In this document: positions 16,398 through 27,223 of the stretch, piece after piece
Position numbering within the stretch: the stretch's first letter is position 1
Layout of the letters: each line of letters starts with the position of its first letter
Assembly: GCF_003663885.1 (NCBI RefSeq)
Contig: NZ_RCCE01000001.1
Span: 1 to 64,000 of the forward strand
Length of the DNA: 64,000 nt
Direction: 5' to 3'
From: Litoreibacter meonggei
GTDB taxonomy: Bacteria > Pseudomonadota > Alphaproteobacteria > Rhodobacterales > Rhodobacteraceae
Position numbers and translations under genes: made by a program
Notes under the pieces: generated by a model
The model's database searches: none
What the model saw: the letters and a program-made list of their open reading frames with translations, nothing else
Told to the model about the DNA's origin: nothing

Positions 16398-18809
16398 TTA
16401 AGCCCGCAGTTTTTTCCCTTCCGGATCAAACGGAGGCTCGGCCAGAACCACACCGCGATGCGGGCGTCCAAGGATCATAACATCTACCTCCGCACCGGCC
16501 GGCACGCCCTTTAAAAACCCGAGCGCCAGAGATTTGCCAACCGTGTAGCCATAGGTCCCCGAGCTGACGCGCCCAACAGGCGTTCCATCCGGCAGAAAAA
16601 CCGGCTCCCCGCCTGTCGCGTCAGCCTCCTCCACTTCCAAAACTTCGATGATGCTCAACATCTCTCGCGGTGCGTTGTCGTTCAGGGCGGCGTAGGCCTC
16701 TTTGTTCAGGAAGTCTTTGTCCATCTTGATCAACCCGTCCAGCCCCACTTCCTGCGGCCAGTATTCCGGGCTGTATTCCCGCGACCAGCTGCCATAGCCC
16801 TTTTCGACACGCAGAGACATCAGCGCGCGCGACCCGACAGGTCCGGCCCCGAAGGCGCGGCCCGTCTCGATCAACGCGTCATACAACCGCTGCTGGTCTT
16901 CGCTCTTGCAATGCAACTCCCATCCCAAATCACCGGTGAATGACACCCGCAACGCAATCACATCTACCCCTGCAAGGGAGATCTTCTGGGACCGCATGAA
17001 CGGAAAATCTTCTGTCGCCAGTGACGCGTTGGTCAGGCGTTCCAACATCGCACGGCTTTCCGGTCCCGCGACGTTGAAGCCGCACATTGCCTCGGTCAGG
17101 CTCTCGAAACTGACCGTGTCGGGGCGCTCCACCATGTTGAAGAAGCGCAGGTGATACCGCTCTGCCATGCCGGAGCCGATGATCAGGAAGTCCTCGTCGC
17201 CCAGCTTGGTCACGGTGAAATCCCCCGCGATCCCGCCCCGCACCCCAATCAATGGTGTCAGGCAGGAGCGGCCCACGGCTTTGGGCATATTGTTGGCAAA
17301 AATCGCGTTCAACCAGTCCGACGCCCCCTGCCCTTTGACGCTGTATTTCGCGAAGTTGGAGATGTCGATGATCCCCGCCCGTTCCCGCAGCATCCGACAC
17401 TCTGCGCCGACGGGTTCGAACCAGTTCTGACGGGTGAACCCGTTGGTATCCTTGGTGCCGGGCGTGTTGGCAAACCACAAAGGATGTTCCCAGCCGTAGT
17501 TCAGTCCGAACACCGCGCCCATGGCTTTCTGCGTCTCGTAGATCGGGCGCACCCGTGCGGGACGTCCGGCCGATCGCTCCTCGTTCGGGAAGTGGATCGA
17601 AAAGCGGTTGGCATATTGATCTCCGACTTTCGCCTTGGTGAATTTCTTGTCCGCCCAAGCCCCGAAACGCGCCATGTCCCACGGGAACATGTCCAGATGC
17701 GGCTCGCCTGTGACAATCCATTCCGCCGTCAAAGACCCGAGCCCGCCCGATTGCGAGAACCCCGGAATGATCCCGTTGCAACAAAAATAGCCTTTCAACT
17801 CCGGCGCCGGACCGAACAGCGCATTCGCATCCGGCGACCAGATCATCGGGCCGTTGATCACCCGTTTGATCCCTGCGGTGCCGACGACCGGCACGCGGTC
17901 GATGGCGCGCATCATGTTGTCCTCGATCCGCTCCAGATCGTCAGCGAACAACTCGTGCCCGAACCCTTGTGGTGTGCCGTCCTCAGCCCAAAACCGCACG
18001 TCTTTTTCATAAGCCCCTACCAATAGTCCCTGCCCCTCTTGGCGCAGATAGTATTCCCCGTCTCGATCCGCGACCGAGGGCAAGCGACGGTCCAGTGCGG
18101 CGACCTCCGGAATGGTTTCGGTCACGAAATACTGATGCTCCGTCGGCTGCAACGGCAACGCGATGCCCGCCATCGCGGCAACTTCGCGCCCCCAAAGGCC
18201 TGCCGCGTTAACCACAACGGGCGTCACGATATTACCCTTCGGCGTTTTCACGACCCATGTGCCATCAGACTGCTGGTCGGTCGCCGTCACAGGCGTGAAG
18301 CGGTATATCTCCGCTCCGTTTTGCCGAGCGCCGGAGGCATAGGCGTTGGTCACGCCCGACGGGTCCACATTACCGCCGGACGGCTCATACATAATGCAAC
18401 GGATGCCGTCGTAGTTAACCAACGGATGCAGTCGCTCCGCCTCGGCGCGGTCCACCTCATAGAAGTTCAGCCCGTAATATTTCGCCTTCGCCGCCTGCAA
18501 GCGCAGTTGGTGTTCGCGCGCTTCGGTCTGCGCCAGATACAGCGATCCGGGCTGGAACACGCCGCAGGACTGCCCTGTCTCGGCCTCCAACGCGTTATAC
18601 AGATCCATCGTGTAGTTCTGGATGCGGGTGATGTTGTTGTTGTCATGCAGCCCGTGAATATTGGCCGCCGCATGCCATGTGGAGCCGGAGGTCAATTCGT
18701 CCCGTTCCAAAAGCACCACATCGGTCCAACCCAGCTTCGTCAGGTGGTACAGGATCGAGCAGCCAATGACGCCGCCCCCGATAACAACGGCTTGTGCGTG
18801 GGTCTTCAT
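16398..18809 (-). CDS. FAD-dependent oxidoreductase with GcvT domain, dimethylglycine/sarcosine dehydrogenase family (paralogue 1)
   Basis: 803 residues. The N-terminal half is a DAO-type FAD domain with VVIGGGVIGCSILYHL (8-23) and GSTWHAA near residue 42, whose His carries covalent FAD in characterised dimethylglycine and sarcosine dehydrogenases. The C-terminal half is a GcvT/aminomethyltransferase fold that binds tetrahydrofolate (ISNFAKYSVKGQGA, VSFTGDLGWELH). Such enzymes remove N-methyl groups and pass the carbon to folate. The exact substrate is unknown. A divergent paralogue lies at 20354, with a DUF2254 gene between them, and a Liv-type importer sits upstream of the cluster. Confidence 0.88.
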   Translation of the reverse strand: MKTHAQAVVIGGGVIGCSILYHLTKLGWTDVVLLERDELTSGSTWHAAANIHGLHDNNNITRIQNYTMDLYNALEAETGQSCGVFQPGSLYLAQTEAREHQLRLQAAKAKYYGLNFYEVDRAEAERLHPLVNYDGIRCIMYEPSGGNVDPSGVTNAYASGARQNGAEIYRFTPVTATDQQSDGTWVVKTPKGNIVTPVVVNAAGLWGREVAAMAGIALPLQPTEHQYFVTETIPEVAALDRRLPSVADRDGEYYLRQEGQGLLVGAYEKDVRFWAEDGTPQGFGHELFADDLERIEDNMMRAIDRVPVVGTAGIKRVINGPMIWSPDANALFGPAPELKGYFCCNGIIPGFSQSGGLGSLTAEWIVTGEPHLDMFPWDMARFGAWADKKFTKAKVGDQYANRFSIHFPNEERSAGRPARVRPIYETQKAMGAVFGLNYGWEHPLWFANTPGTKDTNGFTRQNWFEPVGAECRMLRERAGIIDISNFAKYSVKGQGASDWLNAIFANNMPKAVGRSCLTPLIGVRGGIAGDFTVTKLGDEDFLIIGSGMAERYHLRFFNMVERPDTVSFESLTEAMCGFNVAGPESRAMLERLTNASLATEDFPFMRSQKISLAGVDVIALRVSFTGDLGWELHCKSEDQQRLYDALIETGRAFGAGPVGSRALMSLRVEKGYGSWSREYSPEYWPQEVGLDGLIKMDKDFLNKEAYAALNDNAPREMLSIIEVLEVEEADATGGEPVFLPDGTPVGRVSSGTYGYTVGKSLALGFLKGVPAGAEVDVMILGRPHRGVVLAEPPFDPEGKKLRA

Positions 18810-18921
18810 GGGTCCAAATCCTTATCCGGTTCCTGCAAGAGTGGCGGTTCGGGTCGGGTTGGTCATCCCTCCAAGACGACAAAACTTTTCTCACTGCGAC
18901 AAATCACACATAAGTGCAGCG

Positions 18922-20253
18922 CTATTCGTCGCCCTCAACCTCTTGCAGAACCACACGCGCGGTGGAGCGGCGCAGACGCTCAACATCCGGCTCGAACTCC
19001 AGTGATGCTGCCGCACGCCGAAACTCGAGACAGGCCGCAATCCGCGCGGCTTTGGCCATTTCGGGGCAATCATGTTCCATCAAACGCGACAGGGCAGATT
19101 GCAGCCGTTGCTGCACCTCAATGAGCTTCGCACCATCGCGCGCAAGCGCGCCAAACCCGTCCTCGACCAAATCCGTGGGATCCAAGGGGCGCACCCACAG
19201 GCGGTCATGTTCGGGCGGGTCTTCCGATTTCGTCTCGTCCTGATACAGCGATAACACCCGCGCGACGCGGGTGATGACGTCAATCGCCGTTCCCGGATCG
19301 TTAATCCCCGTTGATAAGGCCTTGGACGCGATTTCCCCCAAAACCATCAAGCCAAACCGGGGGTCTTGGTCGTACGTTCGAACATCCCCGATCTGGATAT
19401 GCGAGCGGACGATGTCGAGCAGATCACCGTCTTCGGAGCTGTCTGCGTCCCCCTTGGGAACGCAATACGCAATCGCATCGCCCTTCATGACAAAGCTGCC
19501 AACGGCGGCGCAAATGTAGACATCCACCCCACACGCCCGCGCCGCCTGATCCAGCGATTCCTCGTAATATTGCTGTATATAGCCAGTCTCGGACGCGCGA
19601 ACCGTATCGGCAGTCTCCGGCACCTGATCCTCCGCCGTCCACGGGTTCGCCCCAAGGCACGGCTTGGACAGGCGCGCCTCGAACTGCTGGCGCGTAATGC
19701 CTTCGACCTGACGGGTTGTATCCATCAAGCTGCCAAAGGTTTGCAGATGCAGCACCCAACGGATCATAGACACCACCACATAGGCCAGCACGATAACCGT
19801 TGTGGCAAACAACACAGCCGCCCGTTCATCGGCGAAAACGCCAAGCTCACGCAAAATTATCGCGATCAACGCGTAAACATAGGCCCCGATGAAGGCCGCC
19901 AGCGTGTTTTGGGTGGTCGGGTCCTGAATGATCAGCCGGTGCAAGCGCGGGGTAAACTGCGTCGACGAGCTGCGGTAGACCGTCACCATCACGGTGAGCG
20001 AGAACGTGGTCACCGCCAGCATCGCGTTGGCGATGATGCTCAATAACCGGTCCGCAGCTTTGCCCGAAACATATCCGTTAAGTTCACTTGGCAGGAAATG
20101 ACCGATTGCCTGCGCCAACCCCAAAGCCACAATCGCAAAGCAGCCCATTACCACGACGCGCACCCAAAGCTCGCGCCACAACTCCCCTGCAAACCGCAGC
20201 AACGTCTTCGGCCACGCCGTGAAATTGCTGATAATTGACTTTAATTGGTCCAT
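18922..20253 (-). CDS. DUF2254 membrane protein
   Basis: 443 residues. Four hydrophobic helices occupy the first third (about residues 30-52, 70-92, 115-135 and 145-165), with the family segment LAVTTFSLTVMVTVYRSSS. The rest is a soluble, probably cytoplasmic domain. The arrangement matches DUF2254, whose function is not known. It lies between the two FAD/GcvT oxidoreductases on the same strand as the first, 112 bases upstream of it. Whether it works with them is untested. Confidence 0.85.
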   Translation of the reverse strand: MDQLKSIISNFTAWPKTLLRFAGELWRELWVRVVVMGCFAIVALGLAQAIGHFLPSELNGYVSGKAADRLLSIIANAMLAVTTFSLTVMVTVYRSSSTQFTPRLHRLIIQDPTTQNTLAAFIGAYVYALIAIILRELGVFADERAAVLFATTVIVLAYVVVSMIRWVLHLQTFGSLMDTTRQVEGITRQQFEARLSKPCLGANPWTAEDQVPETADTVRASETGYIQQYYEESLDQAARACGVDVYICAAVGSFVMKGDAIAYCVPKGDADSSEDGDLLDIVRSHIQIGDVRTYDQDPRFGLMVLGEIASKALSTGINDPGTAIDVITRVARVLSLYQDETKSEDPPEHDRLWVRPLDPTDLVEDGFGALARDGAKLIEVQQRLQSALSRLMEHDCPEMAKAARIAACLEFRRAAASLEFEPDVERLRRSTARVVLQEVEGDE

Positions 20254-20353
20254 ATCGGAGCCTCGGCCTTAATCGACATTGAGCGTCGCTTTCATGCAAT
20301 TCAACGGGTCGTTAATTCTTACAGTAGTTCAAAACGAATAGTGAGGAACTTCC

Positions 20354-22762
20354 ATGCAAACTACCACCCGTGTCTGTATCATTGGCGGCGGTGTCGTCGG
20401 ATGTTCCGTCTTGTATCACCTCACGAAGCTTGGCTGGTCCGATGTCATGCTTGTAGAACGCTCCGAGCTGACTTCCGGTTCCACATGGCACGCGGCGGGC
20501 GGGTTCCACACGCTGAACGGCGACACCAACATGGCGGCGCTGCAAGGCTATACCATCAAGCTCTACCGCGAGTTGGAAGAGATCACCGGCATGTCCTGCG
20601 GGCTGCACCACGTCGGCGGCGTGACACTGGCCGACAACAAAGACCGCTTCGACATGCTCGTGGCCGAGCGCGCCAAGCACCGCTACATGGGGCTGGAGAC
20701 CGAGATTGTGTCGCCCGAGCAGATCGCCAAGATCGCACCGATCACCAATCTGGATGGCATTGTCGGCGGGTTGTATGACCCGCTTGATGGCCACCTTGAC
20801 CCGTCCGGCACAACGCACGCCTACGCCAAAGCGGCCCGCATGGGCGGCGCGACCATCGAAACACATGTGAAGGTAGAGGCCACAACGCAGCGCCCTGACG
20901 GCACATGGGATGTGGTGACCAACAAAGGCACGATCCACGCCGAGCATGTGGTGAATGCAGGCGGCCTTTGGGCGCGCGAGGTTGGGGCCATGGCGGGTGT
21001 CTACCTGCCGCTTCATCCGATGGAGCACCAGTATCTGGTGACCGAAGAAACCCCTGAAATCTACGAGCGCGACACCGAACATCCGCATGTGATGGACCCC
21101 GCAGGCGAAAGCTACTTGCGCCAGGAAGGCCGCGGGCTGTGCATAGGGTTCTACGAGCAGCCCTGCCGCCCGTGGGCGGTGGACGGCACGCCATGGGATT
21201 TCGGCCACGAGCTGCTGCCTGACGATTTCGACAAGATTGAAGACAGCATTACCTTCGCCTTCAAACGCTTTCCGGTTCTGGAACGCGCCGGTGTCAAAAC
21301 CGTCGTTCACGGCCCTTTCACCTTCGCCCCCGACGGTAATCCACTGGTCGGTCCCGTACCCGGCCTGCGCAACTATTGGTCCGCCTGCGGTGTCATGGCA
21401 GGCTTCTCGCAAGGCGGCGGTGTCGGCCTGATGCTGGCGCAATGGATGATCGAGGGCGAGACCGAACGCGACACCTTCGCCATGGACGTCTCGCGCTTCG
21501 GTAACTGGATCACACCGGGCTACACGCGCCCCAAGGTGATCGAAAACTACCAACGCCGCTTCTCGGTCAGCTACCCGAACGAAGAATTGCATGCCGCACG
21601 CCCCCATCGCACCACCCCGATGTACGACATCTTTACGGAAATGGGCGCCGTCTGGGGCCAACAATTCGGGCTCGAGGTCGCCAATTACTTCGCCCAAGGC
21701 GACGAGCCAACATTCGAAACCCCCAGCTTCCGCCGCTCCGACGCCTTCGACGCCACCGCGCGCGAGGTCAAAGCCGTGCGCAGCAAGGCGGGCATCAACG
21801 AGCTGCAAAACTTCGGCAAATTCCGTGTCACCGGCGAAGGTGCGCGGCCATGGCTCGACCGCATCATGGCAGGTCGCATCCCGACCCAAGGTCGCTTGTC
21901 GCTCACCCCTATGCTGTCCCACAAGGGCCGCCTGATCGGGGATTTCACTGTCTCCTGCGCGTCGGAAACCGAGTTCTACCTCACGGCGTCATACGGCTCG
22001 CAATCCTACCATATGCGATGGTTCGAACAGAATGCGCTGGATGATGTGCGGGTCGAAAACATCTCCGACACACTCACCGGCTTCCAGATCGCAGGGCCCC
22101 TGTCGCGCGACATTCTTCAGGCCTGCACCCGCGATGATGTCGCTTCCATGCGCTTCATGGATGTGCGCGAGATGACCGTGGGGCAAGTTGCCTGCCGCGT
22201 GCAACGCGTCAGCTATACCGGTGATCTGGGCTTCGAGATTTACTGCAACCCGATGGATCAGCGCCAGCTTTGGCAAACGCTCTGGTCTGAGGGCCAACCC
22301 AAAGGCCTGACCCCGTTCGGCATGCGCGCAATGATGTCGCTCCGTCTCGACAAGTTCTTTGGCTCATGGTTGTCGGAATTTTCCCCCGACTACACCGCCG
22401 CCGAAACCGGCATGGACCGGTTTATCAGCTTCAAGAAAAACACGAATTTCATCGGTCGCAAAGCGGCCGAAGCCGAGCGCGCAACACCGCCACACCGCCA
22501 GCTCTGCGCCTTCGAAGTTGACGCGGATGATGCCGATGTCGTGGCCTACGAGCCGGTCTTTATTGACGGCACGGTGCAAGGCTTCTGCACCTCAGGCGGA
22601 TACGCGCACCATTCGGCCAAATCCATCGCGCTCGCGCTCATTCCACGCGATAAGGCAAAAGACGGATTAAAAGTAGAGATCGAGATCTTAGGATCCCTGC
22701 GCCCTGCAACGCTTATCTCAACGCCGCCATTCGACGCGGACGGCTCTCGGATGCGCGGCTAG
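20354..22762 (+). CDS. FAD-dependent oxidoreductase with GcvT domain, dimethylglycine/sarcosine dehydrogenase family (paralogue 2)
   Basis: 802 residues with the same architecture as the gene at 16398: CIIGGGVVGCSVLYHL (8-23), the covalent-FAD motif GSTWHAAGGFH near 42, and a GcvT-like C-terminal half (NELQNFGKFRVTGEGA, VSYTGDLGFEIY). The two proteins align end to end but have diverged widely, including the region after the FAD His (GGFHTLNGD here, NIHGLHDNN there), so they probably act on different N-methyl substrates. A large frame antisense to its first half is a shadow. The 100 bases upstream hold its promoter region shared with DUF2254. Confidence 0.88.
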   Translation: MQTTTRVCIIGGGVVGCSVLYHLTKLGWSDVMLVERSELTSGSTWHAAGGFHTLNGDTNMAALQGYTIKLYRELEEITGMSCGLHHVGGVTLADNKDRFDMLVAERAKHRYMGLETEIVSPEQIAKIAPITNLDGIVGGLYDPLDGHLDPSGTTHAYAKAARMGGATIETHVKVEATTQRPDGTWDVVTNKGTIHAEHVVNAGGLWAREVGAMAGVYLPLHPMEHQYLVTEETPEIYERDTEHPHVMDPAGESYLRQEGRGLCIGFYEQPCRPWAVDGTPWDFGHELLPDDFDKIEDSITFAFKRFPVLERAGVKTVVHGPFTFAPDGNPLVGPVPGLRNYWSACGVMAGFSQGGGVGLMLAQWMIEGETERDTFAMDVSRFGNWITPGYTRPKVIENYQRRFSVSYPNEELHAARPHRTTPMYDIFTEMGAVWGQQFGLEVANYFAQGDEPTFETPSFRRSDAFDATAREVKAVRSKAGINELQNFGKFRVTGEGARPWLDRIMAGRIPTQGRLSLTPMLSHKGRLIGDFTVSCASETEFYLTASYGSQSYHMRWFEQNALDDVRVENISDTLTGFQIAGPLSRDILQACTRDDVASMRFMDVREMTVGQVACRVQRVSYTGDLGFEIYCNPMDQRQLWQTLWSEGQPKGLTPFGMRAMMSLRLDKFFGSWLSEFSPDYTAAETGMDRFISFKKNTNFIGRKAAEAERATPPHRQLCAFEVDADDADVVAYEPVFIDGTVQGFCTSGGYAHHSAKSIALALIPRDKAKDGLKVEIEILGSLRPATLISTPPFDADGSRMRG

Positions 22763-22764
22763 GG

Positions 22765-22785
22765 TTTCATCTTGGCAAAAATATT
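22765..22785 (-). repeat. Copy C of a dispersed intergenic repeat
   Basis: On the reverse strand it reads AATATTTTTGCCAAGATGAA plus A. It supplies the T-rich tail of the terminator at 22777-22809 and is nearly identical to copy D at 34181-34200. Confidence 0.65.
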
Positions 22786-22809
22786 CCCGCCGGAGGCATC
22801 CCCGGCGGG
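22777..22809 (-). terminator. Rho-independent terminator of the alaS-DUF1330 unit
   Basis: Reading the reverse strand, CCCGCCGG (22802-22809) pairs with CCGGCGGG (22786-22793) and is followed by AATATTTTT. It lies 25 bases after the DUF1330 stop codon. Confidence 0.8.
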
Positions 22810-22834
22810 CCCCGAAGAACAATTCTTTCTGGCG

Positions 22835-23125
22835 CTAGTCCAACTCTTCAACGATCATCAAATCCCGCTCCGCGGCACCTTCAGCGAACTTCAAGGCCGC
22901 CTGATAAGCCTCTGAATAATAACATTCATGTGCCCGCTGCAATGACGGAAACCGCGCGACGACATTGCGCGCACGGTCGTTTCCTTCAAGCTGCTCATAC
23001 GCCCCGTTGCGCGCCAAAAACACGCCCTGATGATCCGCAATCGCCGCCGTGGCACCCGCCGCATATTTGGCATAGCGCTCCGCGTCAGTGACCTTCACAT
23101 GGGCGATCCATAAAGCTGTTGGCAT
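22835..23125 (-). CDS. DUF1330 family protein
   Basis: 96 residues from the ATG at 23125 (MPTALWIAHVKVTDAERYAKYA). It matches the small ferredoxin-like DUF1330 family, with the typical FPSLQRAHECYYSEAYQAALKF segment. Function is unknown; proteins of this fold are dimeric alpha-beta barrels, some of which act as monooxygenases or isomerases. It follows alaS with one base between them and ends the transcription unit at a strong terminator. A longer in-frame start at 23266 overlaps alaS and is unlikely. Confidence 0.85.
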   Translation of the reverse strand: MPTALWIAHVKVTDAERYAKYAAGATAAIADHQGVFLARNGAYEQLEGNDRARNVVARFPSLQRAHECYYSEAYQAALKFAEGAAERDLMIVEELD

Positions 23126-23126
23126 T

Positions 23127-25775
23127 CTATCCTCCAATGACGGCCTTGGCCGCGCTGATTGCTGCGTCTGAGTTCTCGGCACTCGCACCGCCGCCTTGTG
23201 CCATGGCCGGACGGCCACCGCCACCTTTGCCACCCAGCTCGGCAACCGCAGCACGGACCAGATCAACAGCTGAAATACGGTCAGTCAAGTCATCGGTAAC
23301 CCCTGCGGCAACCGCAGCTTTTCCCTCGGCATCTGCGATCAACAAGACAGCACCGGAACCAATGCGAGCTTTATGCTCATCAATCAACGAAGGCAGATCC
23401 TTACCCGAAACACCTGACAAAACCTGCGCAAAAAATGGTGTGCCGTTCACGTCCTCGTCCGCGACCTGCGTAGCCCCACCGCTCATCGCCAATTCACGAC
23501 GTAGTTGGGCAACTTCGTTACTAAGGGATTTGCGCTCATCAAGCAGCGCTTTAACACGTGTGGGAACATCCTCCGCGGACGCTTTCAACATCAGCGCAGT
23601 CTCCGCCAAACGGGTATCCTGCGCGCTTAGATAGTCGAACGCCGCTTGGCCGGTCAGCGCCTCAATCCGGCGCACACCTGCACTGGATGCGCTATCGCCC
23701 AGCGTCACAAACATCCCGATATCACCGGTTTGCTTCACATGTGTCCCGCCGCAAAGCTCCAACGAATAGGTCTGCCCATCGGCGCCTTTGCCGGTCGGGT
23801 CTTTCCCCATAGAGACCACGCGGACCTCGTCACCATATTTCTCGCCGAACAGCGCTTGGGCACCGATCGCACGCGCATCGTCCGGCGTCATGATCCGTGT
23901 CTCGACCTTGCTGTTTTGACGGATGAAGCGGTTCACATCTGCCTCGATCTGCCGCAATTGCTCTAAAGTCAGCGCGTTGTTGTGGCTAAAGTCAAACCGC
24001 AAGCGGTCATCTGCATTCAACGAGCCGCGTTGGGCAACATGATCACCCAATGCAACCCGCAAAGCTTCGTGCAACAGGTGCGTTGCAGAGTGGTTTGCAC
24101 GGATTGCACTGCGACGGTCATGATCGACAACCAGTTCCGTGCCCGCGCCCGTACGCAATTCACCCTCTGAGATATCCGCAAAGTGGATAAACACACCCGC
24201 AGATTTCCGCGTCTCGGTCACAACGCCTGCACCTGAATCGGTTCTCACCGTCCCACGGTCGCCAACCTGCCCGCCGCTTTCAGCGTAAAAAGGCGACTGA
24301 TTAAAGACAAGTTGAACAGACTCGCCCGTTTTCGCAACGTCCACCCGTTGGCCATCTTTCAATATCGCCAGCAATTGGCCCTCGGCCTTCTCGGTATCAT
24401 AGCCGAGAAAATCGGTGGTCCCGTGCTGGTCGGCAATGTCAAACCAAACCCTGCTATCCGCGGCTTCACCCGTGCCAGCCCAAGAGGCGCGCGCCTTGGC
24501 TTTTTGCTCAGCCATCGCAGCATCAAACCCGTCCACATCGAGAGTGCGACCTTTTTCGCGCAGCGCATCCTGCGTCAAATCAAGCGGGAAGCCGAATGTG
24601 TCATAGAGCTTAAACGCGGCCTTACCCGGCAACTCAGCGCCTTCGGCCAGTCCGTCCAGTTCATCGTCCAACAAACGAAGGCCACGCTCAAGCGTCTGCT
24701 TAAAGCGGGTTTCCTCGGCACGGAGTGTTTCTTCAATCAGTGACTGGGCCTGTCCCAATTCCGGATATGCCGCGCCCATTTTACCAACCAAAGACGGAAC
24801 CAACTGATACATCACAGGGTCTTTCGCACCAAGCAAATGCGCGTGACGCATCGCGCGGCGCATGATCCGGCGTAGCACATAGCCGCGCCCATCATTGGAC
24901 GGCATAACACCGTCTGCGATCAAAAAAGAGGTCGAGCGCAGGTGATCTGCGATCACACGGTGATGCACATTTTGATCCCCGAACGGGTCCGTCGATGTCG
25001 CATTGGCCGAGGCTTCGATCAGTGCCTTGAACAGGTCAGTATCATAGTTGTCGTGGCTGCCTTGAAGCAACGCGGCAATCCGCTCCAGCCCCATACCGGT
25101 GTCGATGCTTTGCATGTCCAGCGCGCGCATGGAGCCGTCCTCGAACTGCTCGTTCTGCATGAACACGATGTTCCAGATTTCAATAAACCGGTCGCCATCT
25201 TCCTCGGGGCTGCCGGGAGGGCCTCCCCAGATATGCGCGCCGTGATCGTAGAAAATTTCGGTGCAAGGACCGCAGGGTCCAGTCGGCCCCATTTGCCAGA
25301 AGTTATCCGACGTCGCGATCCGGATGATCCGCTCTTCCGGCACTCCAAGTTTCTTCCAAATGTCGTAGGCCTCATCATCGGTATGATAAACGGTGACCGA
25401 CAACCGATCCTTGTCGATGCCAAAATCCTTGGTGATCAACTCCCAAGCAAATGCAATCGCCTCATCTTTGAAGTAATCACCGAAGCTGAAGTTCCCCAGC
25501 ATTTCAAAAAATGTGTGGTGCCGCGCGGTATAGCCGACATTGTCCAGATCATTGTGCTTACCACCTGCACGCACGCATTTCTGCGCCGTCGTGGCGCGTT
25601 TGTAATCACGAGTTTCAGCGCCGGTGAACAGGTTCTTGAACTGAACCATCCCGGAGTTCACAAACATCAATGTAGGATCGTTGCGTGGCACCAATGGGCT
25701 GGATGGTTGCACGGAATGGCCCTGCTTTTCGAAATATCGCAGGAAGGTAGAGCGGATGTCGTTCAGGCTGGGCAT
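23127..25775 (-). CDS. alaS: Alanyl-tRNA synthetase
   Basis: 882 residues from the ATG at 25775 ([20 protein letters not shown]). A GTG three codons earlier is possible but less likely. All AlaRS parts are visible: the class II catalytic core ([39 protein letters not shown]), the editing domain with HSATHLLH and LELCGGTHV zinc ligands, and the C-terminal DHHA1-type domain ([16 protein letters not shown]). It charges tRNA-Ala. It is followed by the DUF1330 gene and preceded by recA on the same strand, which is separated by recA's own terminator. Confidence 0.98.
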   Translation of the reverse strand: MPSLNDIRSTFLRYFEKQGHSVQPSSPLVPRNDPTLMFVNSGMVQFKNLFTGAETRDYKRATTAQKCVRAGGKHNDLDNVGYTARHHTFFEMLGNFSFGDYFKDEAIAFAWELITKDFGIDKDRLSVTVYHTDDEAYDIWKKLGVPEERIIRIATSDNFWQMGPTGPCGPCTEIFYDHGAHIWGGPPGSPEEDGDRFIEIWNIVFMQNEQFEDGSMRALDMQSIDTGMGLERIAALLQGSHDNYDTDLFKALIEASANATSTDPFGDQNVHHRVIADHLRSTSFLIADGVMPSNDGRGYVLRRIMRRAMRHAHLLGAKDPVMYQLVPSLVGKMGAAYPELGQAQSLIEETLRAEETRFKQTLERGLRLLDDELDGLAEGAELPGKAAFKLYDTFGFPLDLTQDALREKGRTLDVDGFDAAMAEQKAKARASWAGTGEAADSRVWFDIADQHGTTDFLGYDTEKAEGQLLAILKDGQRVDVAKTGESVQLVFNQSPFYAESGGQVGDRGTVRTDSGAGVVTETRKSAGVFIHFADISEGELRTGAGTELVVDHDRRSAIRANHSATHLLHEALRVALGDHVAQRGSLNADDRLRFDFSHNNALTLEQLRQIEADVNRFIRQNSKVETRIMTPDDARAIGAQALFGEKYGDEVRVVSMGKDPTGKGADGQTYSLELCGGTHVKQTGDIGMFVTLGDSASSAGVRRIEALTGQAAFDYLSAQDTRLAETALMLKASAEDVPTRVKALLDERKSLSNEVAQLRRELAMSGGATQVADEDVNGTPFFAQVLSGVSGKDLPSLIDEHKARIGSGAVLLIADAEGKAAVAAGVTDDLTDRISAVDLVRAAVAELGGKGGGGRPAMAQGGGASAENSDAAISAAKAVIGG

Positions 25776-25863
25776 GAGGATCACTTTGCGTTGTTTGCAT
25801 CAGCAAATATCCCTCCACGCCGTGCAGGTAAAGCCATCCCCTGACAATTGGCGAAGGGAAACG

Positions 25864-25892
25864 AAAAAGGACGGCTCGAAAGCCGTCCTTTT
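25864..25892 (-). terminator. Rho-independent terminator of recA
   Basis: On the reverse strand AAAAGGACGGCT, loop TTCG, then AGCCGTCCTTTTT: a perfect 12-base stem with a T-run, 39 bases after the recA stop. Confidence 0.9.
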
Positions 25893-25931
25893 GAAAAATA
25901 TATTAACGCGGAACGCCGCCCGAACGCCTTG

Positions 25932-27044
25932 TTAGCCTTCGATCAAGCCGTCCTTGTCATCTTCGGACACGGCGTCCTTCGCGGCTGCGGCTTCCTTCTC
26001 AACTTCCGGCATGTCGAAATCTAACCCATGCGCCGCGCGGATCTTGTCTTCGATTTCTAGCGCAATACGGGTGTTTTCCTTCAGGAAGGTTTTCGCGTTT
26101 TCGCGACCTTGCCCAATGCGATCGTCACCGTAGCTGAACCAGGAACCCGACTTCTCAACCACGCCAGCTTTTACACCAAGGTCAAGCAATTCGCCCATCT
26201 TGGAGATACCTTCGCCATACATGATATCAAATTCCACCTGCTTGAACGGCGGCGCAACTTTGTTCTTCACCACTTTCACACGGGTCTGGTTGCCAACAAC
26301 TTCGTCACGGTCTTTCAGCGCGCCTATGCGGCGGATGTCGAGACGGACCGAAGAGTAGAACTTCAACGCATTGCCACCGGTTGTGGTCTCCGGGCTGCCA
26401 AACATCACGCCGATTTTCATCCGGATTTGGTTAATGAAAATCACCATACAATTCGAGCGTGAGATCGAACTGGTCAACTTCCGCATAGCTTGGCTCATAA
26501 GGCGCGCATGCACCCCAACCGAGCTGTCGCCCATATCGCCTTCCAATTCCGATTTCGGAGTCAGTGCCGCCACCGAGTCGACAACGACCATGCTCACAGC
26601 ACCTGAGCGTACCAGCGTATCTACAATTTCCAGCGCTTGCTCACCTGTGTCGGGCTGCGAGATCAACAACTCGTCAAGATCAACGCCAAGCTTGCGGGCA
26701 TATTGCGGGTCCAAAGCATGTTCCGCGTCTACAAATGCACAAACGCCACCCTTTTTCTGCGCCTCAGCCACGCAATGAAGCGTCAGCGTTGTCTTCCCAG
26801 ACGATTCCGGCCCATAGATTTCAATAACTCGCCCCTTGGGCAAGCCACCAATGCCAAGCGCAATATCCAGCCCCAGCGATCCGGTTGAAATAGATTCGAT
26901 TTGTTGAATGGAGTTCTCACCACCCAACTTCATGATGGAGCCCTTACCGAACTGACGTTCAATCTGCGCCAGCGCCGAATCCAACGCTTTTTGTTTGTTG
27001 CTCTGATCTTTAGGGTTCATTTTCATGAGTTCTGCTGTTGCCAT
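25932..27044 (-). CDS. recA: Recombinase A
   Basis: 370 residues from the ATG at 27044 ([14 protein letters not shown]). Walker A is GPESSGKTT, Walker B is VVVDSVAAL, and the loop 2 region [16 protein letters not shown] is present. RecA forms the filament on single-stranded DNA for recombination and activates LexA cleavage. An upstream in-frame start at 27143 adds 33 residues that cover the SOS box, so it is rejected. Regulation by LexA is supported by the box at 27095-27109, and a terminator follows at 25864-25892. Confidence 0.98.
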   Translation of the reverse strand: MATAELMKMNPKDQSNKQKALDSALAQIERQFGKGSIMKLGGENSIQQIESISTGSLGLDIALGIGGLPKGRVIEIYGPESSGKTTLTLHCVAEAQKKGGVCAFVDAEHALDPQYARKLGVDLDELLISQPDTGEQALEIVDTLVRSGAVSMVVVDSVAALTPKSELEGDMGDSSVGVHARLMSQAMRKLTSSISRSNCMVIFINQIRMKIGVMFGSPETTTGGNALKFYSSVRLDIRRIGALKDRDEVVGNQTRVKVVKNKVAPPFKQVEFDIMYGEGISKMGELLDLGVKAGVVEKSGSWFSYGDDRIGQGRENAKTFLKENTRIALEIEDKIRAAHGLDFDMPEVEKEAAAAKDAVSEDDKDGLIEG

Positions 27045-27094
27045 GGTTTCGTCCCTTATTTCACACCGCTTAAACTGCGGCAATGACTGCTTAT

Positions 27095-27109
27095 GTTCGC
27101 CTCTTGTTC
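27095..27109 (-). promoter_or_regulatory. Alphaproteobacterial SOS (LexA) box of recA
   Basis: On the reverse strand the site reads GAAC-AAGAGGC-GAAC, an exact match to the alphaproteobacterial LexA consensus GAAC-N7-GAAC. It is 50 bases upstream of the recA start. Confidence 0.9.
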
Positions 27110-27223
27110 CCATACGTATGAGCACAAAAAGAGAACACTTCAAGTAAAAACTTTGATCATCTTTTCAGCAGCAAGGTTAAGGACTAGTTTAAAACACAAT
27201 AAAAACAGGCAGGCAGCCCTAAG

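Noticed and set aside
20312-21922. 536-residue reverse-strand frame over the second FAD/GcvT gene
   Set aside because: No recognisable domain and it lies opposite conserved motifs of the forward gene.
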